Shown in pieces: positions 36,417-44,922 of a stretch of DNA of 64,000 bases. How positions within the stretch are numbered: the stretch's first letter is position 1; each line of letters opens with the position of its first letter. The position numbers and the translations under genes are program-made. The stretch is from an uncultured Pelagibacteraceae bacterium (GTDB taxonomy: Bacteria; Pseudomonadota; Alphaproteobacteria; Pelagibacterales; Pelagibacteraceae): assembly GCA_902623495.1 (NCBI GenBank), contig CACNTW010000002.1, forward strand, positions 124,001 to 188,000, given 5' to 3'. The notes below the pieces were generated by a model, which did not search any database, was not told where the DNA came from, and saw only the letters and a list, made by a program, of their open reading frames with translations.

Positions 36417-37324
36417 AAAAATATGTCTTAATTTTAAGTTTAATATTTATTTCAACAAAATCTTTTACAAAAGAGCTAGATCTAGGAATGCACAAAATAA
36501 TTTTTCCTAACAAATTCAATGTAATTAACTGGAATGATACAAGTTTTGGCTCTTCTTTTTGTCAAGAATTTTCAACTTGTTTTGGATTAGTTGACAATAA
36601 AGTCCTAGAAATTGTTAATCAGGTAGAAGCTGGAAAAAATTTTGAAGAAATAAAAATTATTAAGCCAATAATAACTAAATATAATAAGATGTTAGCTTCA
36701 TTCAGTGATTCCAAGGTTAAAAGTTTATTAAAGACTACAAAAAATATTTTAAAAATGAATAACTCTGGAACTTTTTTTACATATTTTAGAACTGAAGAAA
36801 AAATAAATAATAATGATATGTTGTCTGAATATGGTATAAATATTGATGAAATAAGAGAAATGTCTACGTCAGAACTACAAAAATTTACGAATAAAATTAA
36901 AAACGAAATAACATCTGGCAAAGACTACTATATGTTCATGGATGGTTTATTCATAAATTTTGATAAATTCACTATATCAAAGTATTCAAATAAGAAACCT
37001 TACCTTATAATCAATGGTGATATTACATATCTTCTAACATCATCGAAGATTAAGTTGGGTAATATTGCCTACTATATTTCAGAAATTGATGATAATTTAT
37101 TTGTCATGGACGGTTATTGCGTGGTTAATTGTAAAACCTTCTTTTCAGATTTTGAACAAATAATAGATGATTCTTTTAAATCGAAAAATAAATCTATTAA
37201 AATTGAGAGTTCGAGTAAAGATACTGATTTTATAAATCAGATACAAGATTTAAACGAACTTTACAAATCTGGTGTGTTATCAAAAGAGGAATTTGAAAAA
37301 GCTAAAAAAAAAATATTAAATTAA
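36413..37324 (+). CDS. Exported protein with C-terminal SHOCT-like tail (1)
   Basis: This 303-aa protein starts at the ATG at 36413, giving a clean signal peptide (MKKYVLILSLIFISTKSF), and overlaps the previous stop. An ATG at 36398 would add five non-signal residues. The central region is not recognised. The last 30 residues, ending in LYKSGVLSKEEFEKAKKKIL, form a SHOCT motif, the short C-terminal domain suspected to mediate oligomerisation. The same tail ends the next protein, suggesting shared partners. It has two Cys in a short GYCVVNCK segment. Confidence 0.75.
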   Translation: MKKYVLILSLIFISTKSFTKELDLGMHKIIFPNKFNVINWNDTSFGSSFCQEFSTCFGLVDNKVLEIVNQVEAGKNFEEIKIIKPIITKYNKMLASFSDSKVKSLLKTTKNILKMNNSGTFFTYFRTEEKINNNDMLSEYGINIDEIREMSTSELQKFTNKIKNEITSGKDYYMFMDGLFINFDKFTISKYSNKKPYLIINGDITYLLTSSKIKLGNIAYYISEIDDNLFVMDGYCVVNCKTFFSDFEQIIDDSFKSKNKSIKIESSSKDTDFINQIQDLNELYKSGVLSKEEFEKAKKKILN

Positions 37325-37330
37325 TTGTGT

Positions 37331-37981
37331 ATGAATTTTAAAATTTTAATTTACTTGCTAATTGCATTATTTCTTACCTCTAACAGTTATGCTGTTAAGA
37401 CTTATAAAAAAGGCAAAGGTCCTTTAGATCTGCCAGAAAATACAGCACATGTTTTGGAATATTATTTTAGTGGGGGAACAAAAGGAAAGTGGGCTGAACC
37501 AGAAAAAGCAGATTGGTATCCTTATGTTATTGCTATATCGAAAGACGGTTATTATTATGGTATTGTAAGACAACCAAAAAAATTTGCTTCTCACAATGTT
37601 GATGAAAAAAATTATTCAGCTTTAGCTGTAGGAGATTGTAAAAAAATGGCACAAAAGGATGGTTACCCTCAGGAATGCTTTTTGTTTGCTGTAAAAAGAA
37701 AAATTGTTTGGGATAATGGATCAAATAAAAAAAGAAGAAGTCTTAAAAAGTCAGAAATTAAAGCAGGCAAAACTATTTCAATTTTAAAAGAATTAGATTT
37801 TTATAAAGGTGAAATTCAAAATCTAAATTCAAATAAAAATAATAATACATCTTCAAACAATAATTCTAATTTATCAAATAGTGAAATCGTAGAACAAATC
37901 AAATCTTTAAAAAAATTGTATGATGATGGTGTTTTGTCAAAAGAAGAATTTGAAAAAGCTAAAAAGAAACTTTTAGATTAA
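37331..37981 (+). CDS. Exported protein with C-terminal SHOCT-like tail (2)
   Basis: This 216-aa protein starts at the ATG at 37331; a TTG at 37325 in frame would add two residues. It has a signal peptide (cleavage near SYAV, about 21). A conserved-looking domain is rich in Tyr/Trp and includes a Cys pair (CKKMAQKDGYPQEC, about 104-117). An Asn/Ser-rich linker (about 164-180) leads to a SHOCT tail ending LYDDGVLSKEEFEKAKKKLL. The tail is nearly identical to that of the previous protein. The hisA GTG start follows at once after the stop. Function is unknown. Confidence 0.75.
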   Translation: MNFKILIYLLIALFLTSNSYAVKTYKKGKGPLDLPENTAHVLEYYFSGGTKGKWAEPEKADWYPYVIAISKDGYYYGIVRQPKKFASHNVDEKNYSALAVGDCKKMAQKDGYPQECFLFAVKRKIVWDNGSNKKRRSLKKSEIKAGKTISILKELDFYKGEIQNLNSNKNNNTSSNNNSNLSNSEIVEQIKSLKKLYDDGVLSKEEFEKAKKKLLD

Positions 37982-38701
37982 GTGAAAATTTTTCCTGCAA
38001 TAGACATTAAAGATAAAAAATGTGTAAGATTAATTAAAGGAGACTTTGAAAACAAAACGGAATATGAAATATCTCCTGCGGATCAAGCTAGAAAATACAA
38101 AGAAAATGGATTTAAGAATTTACATATAGTCGATTTGGATGGTGCATTAACTGGAGATCCAATTAATATTGATATTATTCAAGATATTATTAAGAAATTT
38201 GACCTTAAAATTGAAATCGGAGGTGGAGTAAGAAATTTTGAAACTATCAAAAAATATATTAGTGCTGGTGTTGAAAAAGTAATTCTAGGAAGTGCTGCTA
38301 TAAAAGATAGAAGATTTTTAGAAGAAGCTTGTAAAAAGTATCCAAACCAAATTGCATTAGGTTTAGATGCAAAAGATGGTCATCTCGCAACTTCAGGCTG
38401 GACTGAAGAGTCTGATAAATTAACAACAGAATATTTAAAAAAAGTAAATGAATATGGGGTTAGTAGGATAATTTACACAGACATAAATAGAGATGGTACT
38501 AAGCAAAGTCCTAACTTTGAAGAAACACAAAAAGTGGCAGATATTTCAAATTGTCCTGTTGTTATATCTGGTGGTGTTTCATCAATTAATGATATTAAAA
38601 AAGCTAAAATTTTAAATAATATCGAAGGTGTTATAGTAGGAAAAGCTATATACGATGGAGATATAAAGTTAGGTGAACTTGCAAAAGAAATAAATGCTTA
38701 A
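37982..38701 (+). CDS. hisA: Phosphoribosylformimino-5-aminoimidazole carboxamide ribotide isomerase HisA
   Basis: HisA performs the Amadori isomerisation of ProFAR to PRFAR. The 239-aa barrel begins [13 protein letters not shown] from a GTG codon directly after the preceding stop. It contains IVDLDGAL (about 49-56, with the catalytic Asp region), EIGGGVRN (about 79-86), a TDINRDGT (about 166-173) and VISGGVSS phosphate loop. It overlaps hisF by eight bases. Confidence 0.97.
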   Translation: MKIFPAIDIKDKKCVRLIKGDFENKTEYEISPADQARKYKENGFKNLHIVDLDGALTGDPINIDIIQDIIKKFDLKIEIGGGVRNFETIKKYISAGVEKVILGSAAIKDRRFLEEACKKYPNQIALGLDAKDGHLATSGWTEESDKLTTEYLKKVNEYGVSRIIYTDINRDGTKQSPNFEETQKVADISNCPVVISGGVSSINDIKKAKILNNIEGVIVGKAIYDGDIKLGELAKEINA

Positions 38702-39446
38702 AAATAGAATTATTCCTTGTTTAGATGTTAAAAATGGTCGTGTTGTAAAAGGTATTAACTTTGTCGATCTTAAAGATGCAGGAGACCCTGTAGAACAAGC
38801 AAAAATTTATAGCGATGGCGGTGCAGATGAGATTTGTTTTTTAGATATTACTGCTTCAAATGAAAATAGAGACACTATTTATGAAGTGGTAGAGAAAACT
38901 TCTAAGAAATGTTTCGTGCCATTGACTGTAGGTGGGGGAGTTAGAAGTATTGATGATATTAATAAATTACTTAATTGTGGAGCTGATAAAGTATCAATAA
39001 ATACAGCAGCTGTTCAAAATTCAAAAGTTGTTGAAGATAGTTCTAAAAAGTTTGGATCACAGTGCATTGTTGTTGCAATTGATGCAAAAAGAAAAGATGA
39101 TGGTTGGGAAATCTTTACTCATGGGGGAAGAAATCCAACAGGTATAAATGCCTTAGAATTTGCATCTAAAATGGAGAAATGTGGGGCAGGAGAGCTTCTT
39201 GTAACTTCCATGGATAAAGATGGAACTCAGTCTGGATATGACATTGAATTAATGCAAAAGATATCATCCATGGTCAATATTCCAGTTATTGCATCAGGTG
39301 GAGTTGGGACTTTAGATCATTTAGTAGATGGAATAAAATCAGGTGCTAGTGCAGTTTTAGCTGCATCTATATTCCATTATGGAACTTATTCAGTAAATGA
39401 AGCTAAGCAATATTTGGCATCAAAAGATATACCTGTTAGGATTTAG
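38694..39446 (+). CDS. hisF: Imidazole glycerol phosphate synthase cyclase subunit HisF
   Basis: HisF forms imidazole glycerol phosphate and AICAR using ammonia from HisH. The 250-aa barrel starts with [16 protein letters not shown] (about 5-20), with the catalytic Asp11. It has LTVGGGVR (about 77-84), a [10 protein letters not shown] with the second catalytic Asp (about 175-184) and IASGGVG. It overlaps hisA, and hisE follows after one base. Confidence 0.98.
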   Translation: MLKNRIIPCLDVKNGRVVKGINFVDLKDAGDPVEQAKIYSDGGADEICFLDITASNENRDTIYEVVEKTSKKCFVPLTVGGGVRSIDDINKLLNCGADKVSINTAAVQNSKVVEDSSKKFGSQCIVVAIDAKRKDDGWEIFTHGGRNPTGINALEFASKMEKCGAGELLVTSMDKDGTQSGYDIELMQKISSMVNIPVIASGGVGTLDHLVDGIKSGASAVLAASIFHYGTYSVNEAKQYLASKDIPVRI

Positions 39447-39447
39447 T

Positions 39448-39720
39448 ATGTTAAAGATTTTAGAAGATCTCGTTACCCTTGCAAGAGAGCGAAAAAGTAA
39501 TCCTGTTGAAGGTTCATACACTAATAAGCTTTTAGAAGATAAATCTTTAGCAAAAGAGAAGGTTTTAGAAGAAATAAATGAACTAATAGAAGCTGTAGAG
39601 CAAGACTCTAATAAAATCCACGAAGCAGCAGATGTTCTATATCACTTAATCATGTATCTTGAGAAAAGTGGTATAAAAATTGAAGAAGTAATGGAAGAAC
39701 TGAAGAGTAGAAAAAAATAA
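39448..39720 (+). CDS. hisE: Phosphoribosyl-ATP pyrophosphatase HisE
   Basis: HisE hydrolyses PR-ATP to PR-AMP. The 90-aa protein from the ATG at 39448 has the family's normal size. It shows the SYTNKLLEDKSLAKEKVLEE segment (about 23-42) and the metal-binding EAADVLYHLIMYL (about 64-76). The open frame runs further upstream within hisF, but the first 17 residues are not family-like. It ends the his cluster seen here; hisI is not present in the window. Confidence 0.94.
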   Translation: MLKILEDLVTLARERKSNPVEGSYTNKLLEDKSLAKEKVLEEINELIEAVEQDSNKIHEAADVLYHLIMYLEKSGIKIEEVMEELKSRKK

Positions 39721-39722
39721 TT

Positions 39723-40139
39723 TTAATTATTCAAAAGAAAAATTAAGATAACAATAATTGCAACTAAACCAAAAATTAAACTTTTGTTATTTTTATTCTC
39801 TGGTTTTCTCCCATCTATCTCATCCCTTAAACTTGATAAAGTATCATCTTTGTAAATATCCTCATTAGAATTAGATACATATGCATCAAACTCTTCCGAA
39901 TTACTAAAATCATTAAAAATAGTTTTTTGGTCTTGTTTTGATTTTTTATTTGTATTTTCTTTTAATTTATTATTTTTATCAATTTCTTTATCTTTAATTT
40001 TTTTTATCTTACTTATTTCAGATTTAGAATGAATATGCCTATTATTAGTTTTGACATCAAATGCTACGTATTTTCCATGAGGCATCTTTCTAAAGCTAAT
40101 TCTGCTCCCACAGATTTGGCATTCTTTAATTAAAGACAT
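39723..40139 (-). CDS. Small zinc-ribbon-like protein with C-terminal membrane anchor
   Basis: This 138-aa protein is taken from the ATG at 40139; the longer frame from 40238 lies inside the helicase gene and is less likely. The N-terminus has CQICGSRISF and a following HGKYVAFDV with His residues, the pattern of a short zinc ribbon (one CxxC plus possible His ligands). A long, highly charged linker (about 35-110) leads to one C-terminal membrane segment (about 119-136). It would be tail-anchored with the ribbon in the cytoplasm. It lies ten bases after the helicase stop on the same strand. Function is unknown. Confidence 0.65.
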   Translation of the reverse strand: MSLIKECQICGSRISFRKMPHGKYVAFDVKTNNRHIHSKSEISKIKKIKDKEIDKNNKLKENTNKKSKQDQKTIFNDFSNSEEFDAYVSNSNEDIYKDDTLSSLRDEIDGRKPENKNNKSLIFGLVAIIVILIFLLNN

Positions 40140-40149
40140 TTGTTGAAAT

Positions 40150-42846
40150 TTAACTACTTTTGCATTCTGGATCAATACATCTATTATTGCTGACAGCTGG
40201 GTATTTATTACAATTTTTACAATATTTAGCTTTACCAATACAGTACGGCTCTAAACTACAACTCCAGGCGTATCCATTAATTCTTTTAGGTTTTTTTAGG
40301 TAAAGTTTACCACTAGTGCAACTTGGGCAAGGTAGATAGTTTTTATTTATCAATGATTTTTTTTCAAATGAAACTTCTGGATAAGTTTTTAGCTCATCAA
40401 TAAACTCTGATGGAAAATAACTATTACTACATAATATAATTTTTTGTTTTGCTCTTGTCATTGCAACATATAAAACCCTTCTCTCCTCAGCATTTTTAAA
40501 ATCTTGTTCCCCTGGTCTTACCAAATTCATTATAGGATCATTTTCAATATAGCCTGGAAATCCATATTTTCCTGCCTCTAAATTTAAGATAATAATTGCA
40601 TCAGCACCAAGACCTTTAGACTTATGTATAGTCATAAACTCAAATTTTAAATTTTTAAATTTTAGTTTTATTTCTTTTGGTATGTCCGGATAAATATTAT
40701 TTTTTTTTGCTATTCGATTGTATCTTCCAAGAATATATACAACCCATTTTTTATTTTTTGGTCTAACATTGTCTACAGTCTTAAAAACATTTAATAAATT
40801 ATTACTTTCCCCATAATCAAGGTTTATGATTTCTATAGTATTTTTAATATTGCTTGGTTTTGAAATGATTTTCTTTTTTAGTTGGAATGGATTTCGTTGG
40901 ATAAATCTTGATGATACATCAAGTATAGGTTGAGAAAATCTGAAACTTTTATCTAAATCTACTCTAGCTGTTCTTCCAAAAATTTTTTCAAAATCAAAAG
41001 TAAATTTAATATCACTGCCATTAAAAGCATATATTGACTGCCAATCATCCCCAACGCACATTATTCGACAATCATCCTGATTTTCTATAATAGCTTTTAA
41101 AAATCTATATCTTCCCCTCGATATATCTTGATATTCATCAACAATAATTCTTTTAAAATTAGTTTTAAATGATTTATTTTTAAGTTTTTCTGTACCTAAT
41201 TTTAATAGATCAGCAAAATCATATTCCTTTCTTCTTTTAAGAAAATTTTGATACCTATCATAAACATCGAAGAATAAATTTAGAAAAACATAGTATCTTT
41301 CTTTTTCATCTGAGGAAATATTCTTAACACTACTTATTACTTCTTCACGGGTAAACTGACCTTCTTTGTAAATACTTAAAAACTCAGCTAGCAATGTGAT
41401 TAATCTGTCACTAAGTTCTTTCTTTTCAAATAACTGCTTCTCTATTTCGGGGTCATTTGGATTAATCTTTATTCTATTTTTTATTAGTTTTTCTTTTAAG
41501 TTTGTAAGCAAAACTCCTTCCATTCTTTCCCATGAATAAGATTCGATCAAGGTTATATTTTTACGTCTACAAAGAGACCTCTTCCAATCCATCGATCTAT
41601 TATATTTATCTTTCGATATGTAAGGCGCGGTATTACCATTTTTATCTACTCCAAAATGTTCTAAATAAATACCCTGACCAAGTTTGAAATCTGGCCGGTA
41701 CTGATCTTTTGATCTAGTTGACGTGTCATGTTCAAATGGAAATTCATACTCATAAAAAACACCATTTAGGAATAACCAGTCTGCAATTAATAACTCTTCA
41801 AATGATTTAACTAGTTCACCTTTAAGCGTTATCAGGTCAAATTTCCTCATATACTCAAAATAATTTGTGTCTGTATTAAAATCTTCTCTGTATTTTGCTG
41901 GATAACGATGTTTTGAAATAAAATTTATTATATTTTCCTTTGATTTTGGATTTTTTAACATTGCTCTAAGAATTTCTGCAATTAAGTTTAATTTTCTTTT
42001 TTCATTAGTGGAGGCGTCAGATATTTTTATTTTGTTTTTTGATATGTCTTCAATTATTTTTTTTCCAAGGGCATGGAAGGTTCTTATTTCAGTATCAATT
42101 CCAGTCTTTTCTTTAACTCTCTCACGCATTTCTTGAGCCGCGTCTTTTCCATACGCTAAAGCTAATATTTCATCAGGTTTTATTTGATTTTTTGTGACAA
42201 GATAAGAAACCTTACCTACAACAGTAGATGTTTTGCCAGTGCCAGCCCCAGCAACAACTAAAGTAGAATCTTCATCAGTTACAATTGCTTTTCTTTGAGC
42301 ATACGTAAGCGGATTATCTTCAATTTTATCAAATAATATTTTAAATTTTTTAATTTCATTTTCTACAAAATATTTATTTTTTAAAATTATTATTTTATCC
42401 ATCTGTTTATAAAATTTTAGAATTTTTAATTCCACAATTCCTAGTGAAGTTTTTTGAAATCTATTTAAAAATTTTAATATTTCTTTATTTTTGATAATCC
42501 AAATTTGTAATTGTTTATTGTTTATGTATTGCTTTCCATTGGTTAATAAAATGATATCATCAAAGCATTCTTTAATCTTTTGCAAATTTTTTAATATAAA
42601 ATAATAATATTCTTTCTGGGTCTTAGTAAGTTTGCTAAAAATTTGATTTTGTTTTTCGAAATAAATCTCTAAGTTATAAAAGATAAGTTTTTTTCTTACT
42701 TTAATGTTTAAAATTTCTCTATAATCAAACTCCTTTTTTCTTTTATGACTAACTGCAATTAAAAAGTTTTTAATATTCAGTTTTAAATCTTTAGCGCCAA
42801 ATATTCTTTGTACTAAATTAGGGCTTACACTATGAGTTGTTTCCAT
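40150..42846 (-). CDS. UvrD/HelD-like superfamily 1 helicase with nuclease-like insertion and zinc fingers
   Basis: This 898-aa protein is an ATP-dependent DNA helicase of the UvrD/Rep/HelD kind. Motifs are Q motif TYAQRKAI (about 181), Walker A VVAGAGTGKTS (197-207), Walker B VDEYQD (569-574), GDDWQSIYAF (599-608), TIHKSKGLG (739-747) and LYVAMTRAK (792-800). Between Ia and II lies a PD-(D/E)XK-like block: Glu350/351, YRPDF (383-387) and EHFG (396-399). The C-terminus has Cys pairs at about 840-843, 876-879 and later, resembling topoisomerase C4 fingers. It probably acts in repair or recombination. Confidence 0.85.
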   Translation of the reverse strand: METTHSVSPNLVQRIFGAKDLKLNIKNFLIAVSHKRKKEFDYREILNIKVRKKLIFYNLEIYFEKQNQIFSKLTKTQKEYYYFILKNLQKIKECFDDIILLTNGKQYINNKQLQIWIIKNKEILKFLNRFQKTSLGIVELKILKFYKQMDKIIILKNKYFVENEIKKFKILFDKIEDNPLTYAQRKAIVTDEDSTLVVAGAGTGKTSTVVGKVSYLVTKNQIKPDEILALAYGKDAAQEMRERVKEKTGIDTEIRTFHALGKKIIEDISKNKIKISDASTNEKRKLNLIAEILRAMLKNPKSKENIINFISKHRYPAKYREDFNTDTNYFEYMRKFDLITLKGELVKSFEELLIADWLFLNGVFYEYEFPFEHDTSTRSKDQYRPDFKLGQGIYLEHFGVDKNGNTAPYISKDKYNRSMDWKRSLCRRKNITLIESYSWERMEGVLLTNLKEKLIKNRIKINPNDPEIEKQLFEKKELSDRLITLLAEFLSIYKEGQFTREEVISSVKNISSDEKERYYVFLNLFFDVYDRYQNFLKRRKEYDFADLLKLGTEKLKNKSFKTNFKRIIVDEYQDISRGRYRFLKAIIENQDDCRIMCVGDDWQSIYAFNGSDIKFTFDFEKIFGRTARVDLDKSFRFSQPILDVSSRFIQRNPFQLKKKIISKPSNIKNTIEIINLDYGESNNLLNVFKTVDNVRPKNKKWVVYILGRYNRIAKKNNIYPDIPKEIKLKFKNLKFEFMTIHKSKGLGADAIIILNLEAGKYGFPGYIENDPIMNLVRPGEQDFKNAEERRVLYVAMTRAKQKIILCSNSYFPSEFIDELKTYPEVSFEKKSLINKNYLPCPSCTSGKLYLKKPKRINGYAWSCSLEPYCIGKAKYCKNCNKYPAVSNNRCIDPECKSS

Positions 42847-42868
42847 AAGATTTATAAGTCATTAAATA

Positions 42869-42896
42869 TTGAAATTTATTAGTTTTAATATATTCT
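42869..42896 (+). promoter_or_regulatory. Candidate promoter for the 55-aa gene
   Basis: TTGAAA (42869-42874) and TATTCT (42891-42896) are spaced by 16 bases upstream of the small gene at 42965. The match is moderate, and in A+T-rich DNA such hexamers occur by chance. Confidence 0.25.
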
Positions 42897-42964
42897 ATCA
42901 ATAGTCCTGATTTAAAAAATAACTTTACTTGCTGGGACTTTAAACACAACGCTAAAGGAGGCAA

Positions 42965-43132
42965 ATGAAACTAATAATACAATCAATCAAGAACTACTTT
43001 AAATCCAAAAAGGATAGAGGATTAGAACCTGTATTCTTTGAGAAAATAGGGGATCAAAAAACATCAAGAGATCAGATGCGTAAAAATTTAATTAAAGCAT
43101 TAGAAAAGAATGGTTGGACAATAAAGAAATAG
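42965..43132 (+). CDS. Small conserved-looking basic protein, 55 aa
   Basis: A 55-codon ORF from ATG 42965 to TAG 43132 with a very strong AAAGGAGG ribosome site (42954-42961), though the spacing of three bases is short. The peptide starts MKLIIQSIKNYFKSKKD, has a central PVFFEKIGDQKTSRDQMRKN, and ends GWTIKK; it is basic and probably helical. No family is recognised and no membrane segment is present. It fills the gap between the helicase and the TRAP operon, ending one base from the dctM stop. Its independent ribosome site and the absence of any longer frame on this strand support a real gene. Confidence 0.6.
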   Translation: MKLIIQSIKNYFKSKKDRGLEPVFFEKIGDQKTSRDQMRKNLIKALEKNGWTIKK

Positions 43133-43133
43133 C

Positions 43134-44399
43134 TTACAATTTACCAGGTAACCAGGTTGAGAATATTGGAAATAATATCATTAGTATTCCATAAATTATT
43201 CCAACGATTGTAAATAGAGGAACTTCTTTGAAAGCTTTGGCTGGATTTTCTTTGATCACACCTGCAGCTGTATAAATACCAACGCATACGGGGGGTGTGA
43301 TCATTCCTATTCCAGCAAATGCTACAAATACTACATAAAGATGAAGTAAGCTTTGATTAAATGATAATGTGATTGCTGCAAAAATTGGTACCGTTAAATA
43401 AAATACAGGAACAATTTCTATAAACGTTCCAAGAATTAAACAAATAGCACCAAGCATAATCCAGAACAGATTTACGCTCACACCTTTATCTGTGAAGAAT
43501 GTTATAATTTTTTGTGGAGCTTGAGTATATGTTAAAACTACGCTTAAGAATGTTGCAGTAGCTATAATTGCAAAAATTACAGCTGTTATGATTGCTGTTT
43601 CCCTTAAACAACTCATCAAAGATGAAAAAGTAAGTTCACGGTAAATTAAAAATCCAATTAGTACTGCATAAACTCCTGCAACAGCTGCCGATTCAGATGG
43701 AGTTAGTATGCCAGCATAAATTCCACCTAAAATTATAACTGGAGTGATCAATGCTGGTAATGCAGCGATGAAAGAACTTACTCTTTCCTTAAAAGATGCC
43801 TTCTCATCTGTTCTAATATGCCTGCATTTAAACAAAACTAGAAGAACCATCAAAACAAGTAGAACTAAGCCTGGAATAACGCCTGCTGCAAAGGTTTTAG
43901 ATACAGGTACATTAGTTAGAGCACTAAATAGTATCGCTGCATTAGATGGAGGTATCAATGCCTCTAATAGAGCTGCAGAGGCTGCTAGAACAACAACAAA
44001 TGGGGTTGGGTAACCTTGTTCAATCATCTTTGGCATCATAATTGTTCCAACAGCAGTTATTGCCGCAAGTATTGATCCACAGAAAGCTGCAAAGAAACCC
44101 ATCGCAATAACCATAGCAACACCAAGGCCGCCCGGCCAATGACCAACCAATGTGGTTGTAAACTTAACTAATCTTGAGGCAGCTCCACCTTTTAACATTG
44201 CCATTCCAGTAAAAATAAATAATGGAACAGCGATTAGAACATGTTTAGTTAATGCACCAAATGAAACCTGGATAAGTACTGACCAAGGTAAATTTAATCC
44301 AGCAATTGCAGCTAAAGAACTTCCTAAACCAAAAACTAAAAAAATTGGAACTGATATAACTAATGTTACGAGAGAAATAATAAAAGCCAATCCAAACAT
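43134..44399 (-). CDS. TRAP transporter large permease DctM
   Basis: This 421-aa integral membrane protein has about 12 hydrophobic segments. It is the DctM-type permease that drives Na+-coupled uptake of a substrate delivered by the periplasmic binding protein. GMAMLKGGAASRLVKFTTTL (about 65-84) and ALIPPSNAAILFSALT (about 148-163) are characteristic. It is the last gene of the dctP-dctQ-dctM order read on the minus strand, sharing no gap with dctQ. Substrate is unknown; organic acids are common for this family. Confidence 0.92.
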   Translation of the reverse strand: MFGLAFIISLVTLVISVPIFLVFGLGSSLAAIAGLNLPWSVLIQVSFGALTKHVLIAVPLFIFTGMAMLKGGAASRLVKFTTTLVGHWPGGLGVAMVIAMGFFAAFCGSILAAITAVGTIMMPKMIEQGYPTPFVVVLAASAALLEALIPPSNAAILFSALTNVPVSKTFAAGVIPGLVLLVLMVLLVLFKCRHIRTDEKASFKERVSSFIAALPALITPVIILGGIYAGILTPSESAAVAGVYAVLIGFLIYRELTFSSLMSCLRETAIITAVIFAIIATATFLSVVLTYTQAPQKIITFFTDKGVSVNLFWIMLGAICLILGTFIEIVPVFYLTVPIFAAITLSFNQSLLHLYVVFVAFAGIGMITPPVCVGIYTAAGVIKENPAKAFKEVPLFTIVGIIYGILMILFPIFSTWLPGKL

Positions 44400-44894
44400 T
44401 TATTCTTTCCCTAAGAGTTTTTTAAAATTATCTAAAATTAGCTCTAACGAAGTTAAGGCTAAAATTAAAAAACCAACTGGAAATGCTAAAAACATCCACC
44501 AGATAGGAATGTTAATTTCTAATTCCATCATTTGTCCCAAATTGTAATACATTGTTGTTGCATCAACTCCCGCCTTAAAGAAAACACATGCGGAAATTAA
44601 GGCTATTAAATTTACTATTGTCCCAATAATATTTTTTGATTTTTCAGATAAATAGTGACTTAAAAAATCTACTTTAATATGTTGTCCTTCTTTTAATAAA
44701 GGACCTAGTAATGGAAATACTAACCAACTAACCATTACAGGTGGTAATTCAATAAACCATGCAAATCCTGTACCTGTAATAAATCTTGTTGTGGCGCTTA
44801 AAGCTAAAGCTGCCACCATTAAAAAGACAATGAACATTGCGAGCGAAATTGCAGCTTTTGCTAGCAAATTATTAATAGCTCGCAATGCCCTCAT
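44400..44894 (-). CDS. TRAP transporter small permease DctQ
   Basis: This 164-aa protein has four membrane helices, the normal size and layout of the DctQ subunit that pairs with DctM. The segment PVMVSWLVFPLLGPLLKEGQ (about 52-71) followed by HIKVDFL is the family signature. The stop is directly followed by the dctM start. It lies 28 bases downstream of dctP. Confidence 0.9.
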   Translation of the reverse strand: MRALRAINNLLAKAAISLAMFIVFLMVAALALSATTRFITGTGFAWFIELPPVMVSWLVFPLLGPLLKEGQHIKVDFLSHYLSEKSKNIIGTIVNLIALISACVFFKAGVDATTMYYNLGQMMELEINIPIWWMFLAFPVGFLILALTSLELILDNFKKLLGKE

Positions 44895-44922
44895 AATCTT
44901 TTTAGAAAAAGCTTAACTTCTT

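Noticed and set aside
40140..40238. Longer start for the zinc-ribbon protein at 40238
   Set aside because: The added region overlaps the 3' end of the helicase in another frame and has no similarity; the ATG at 40139 places the CxxC near the N-terminus, as expected.
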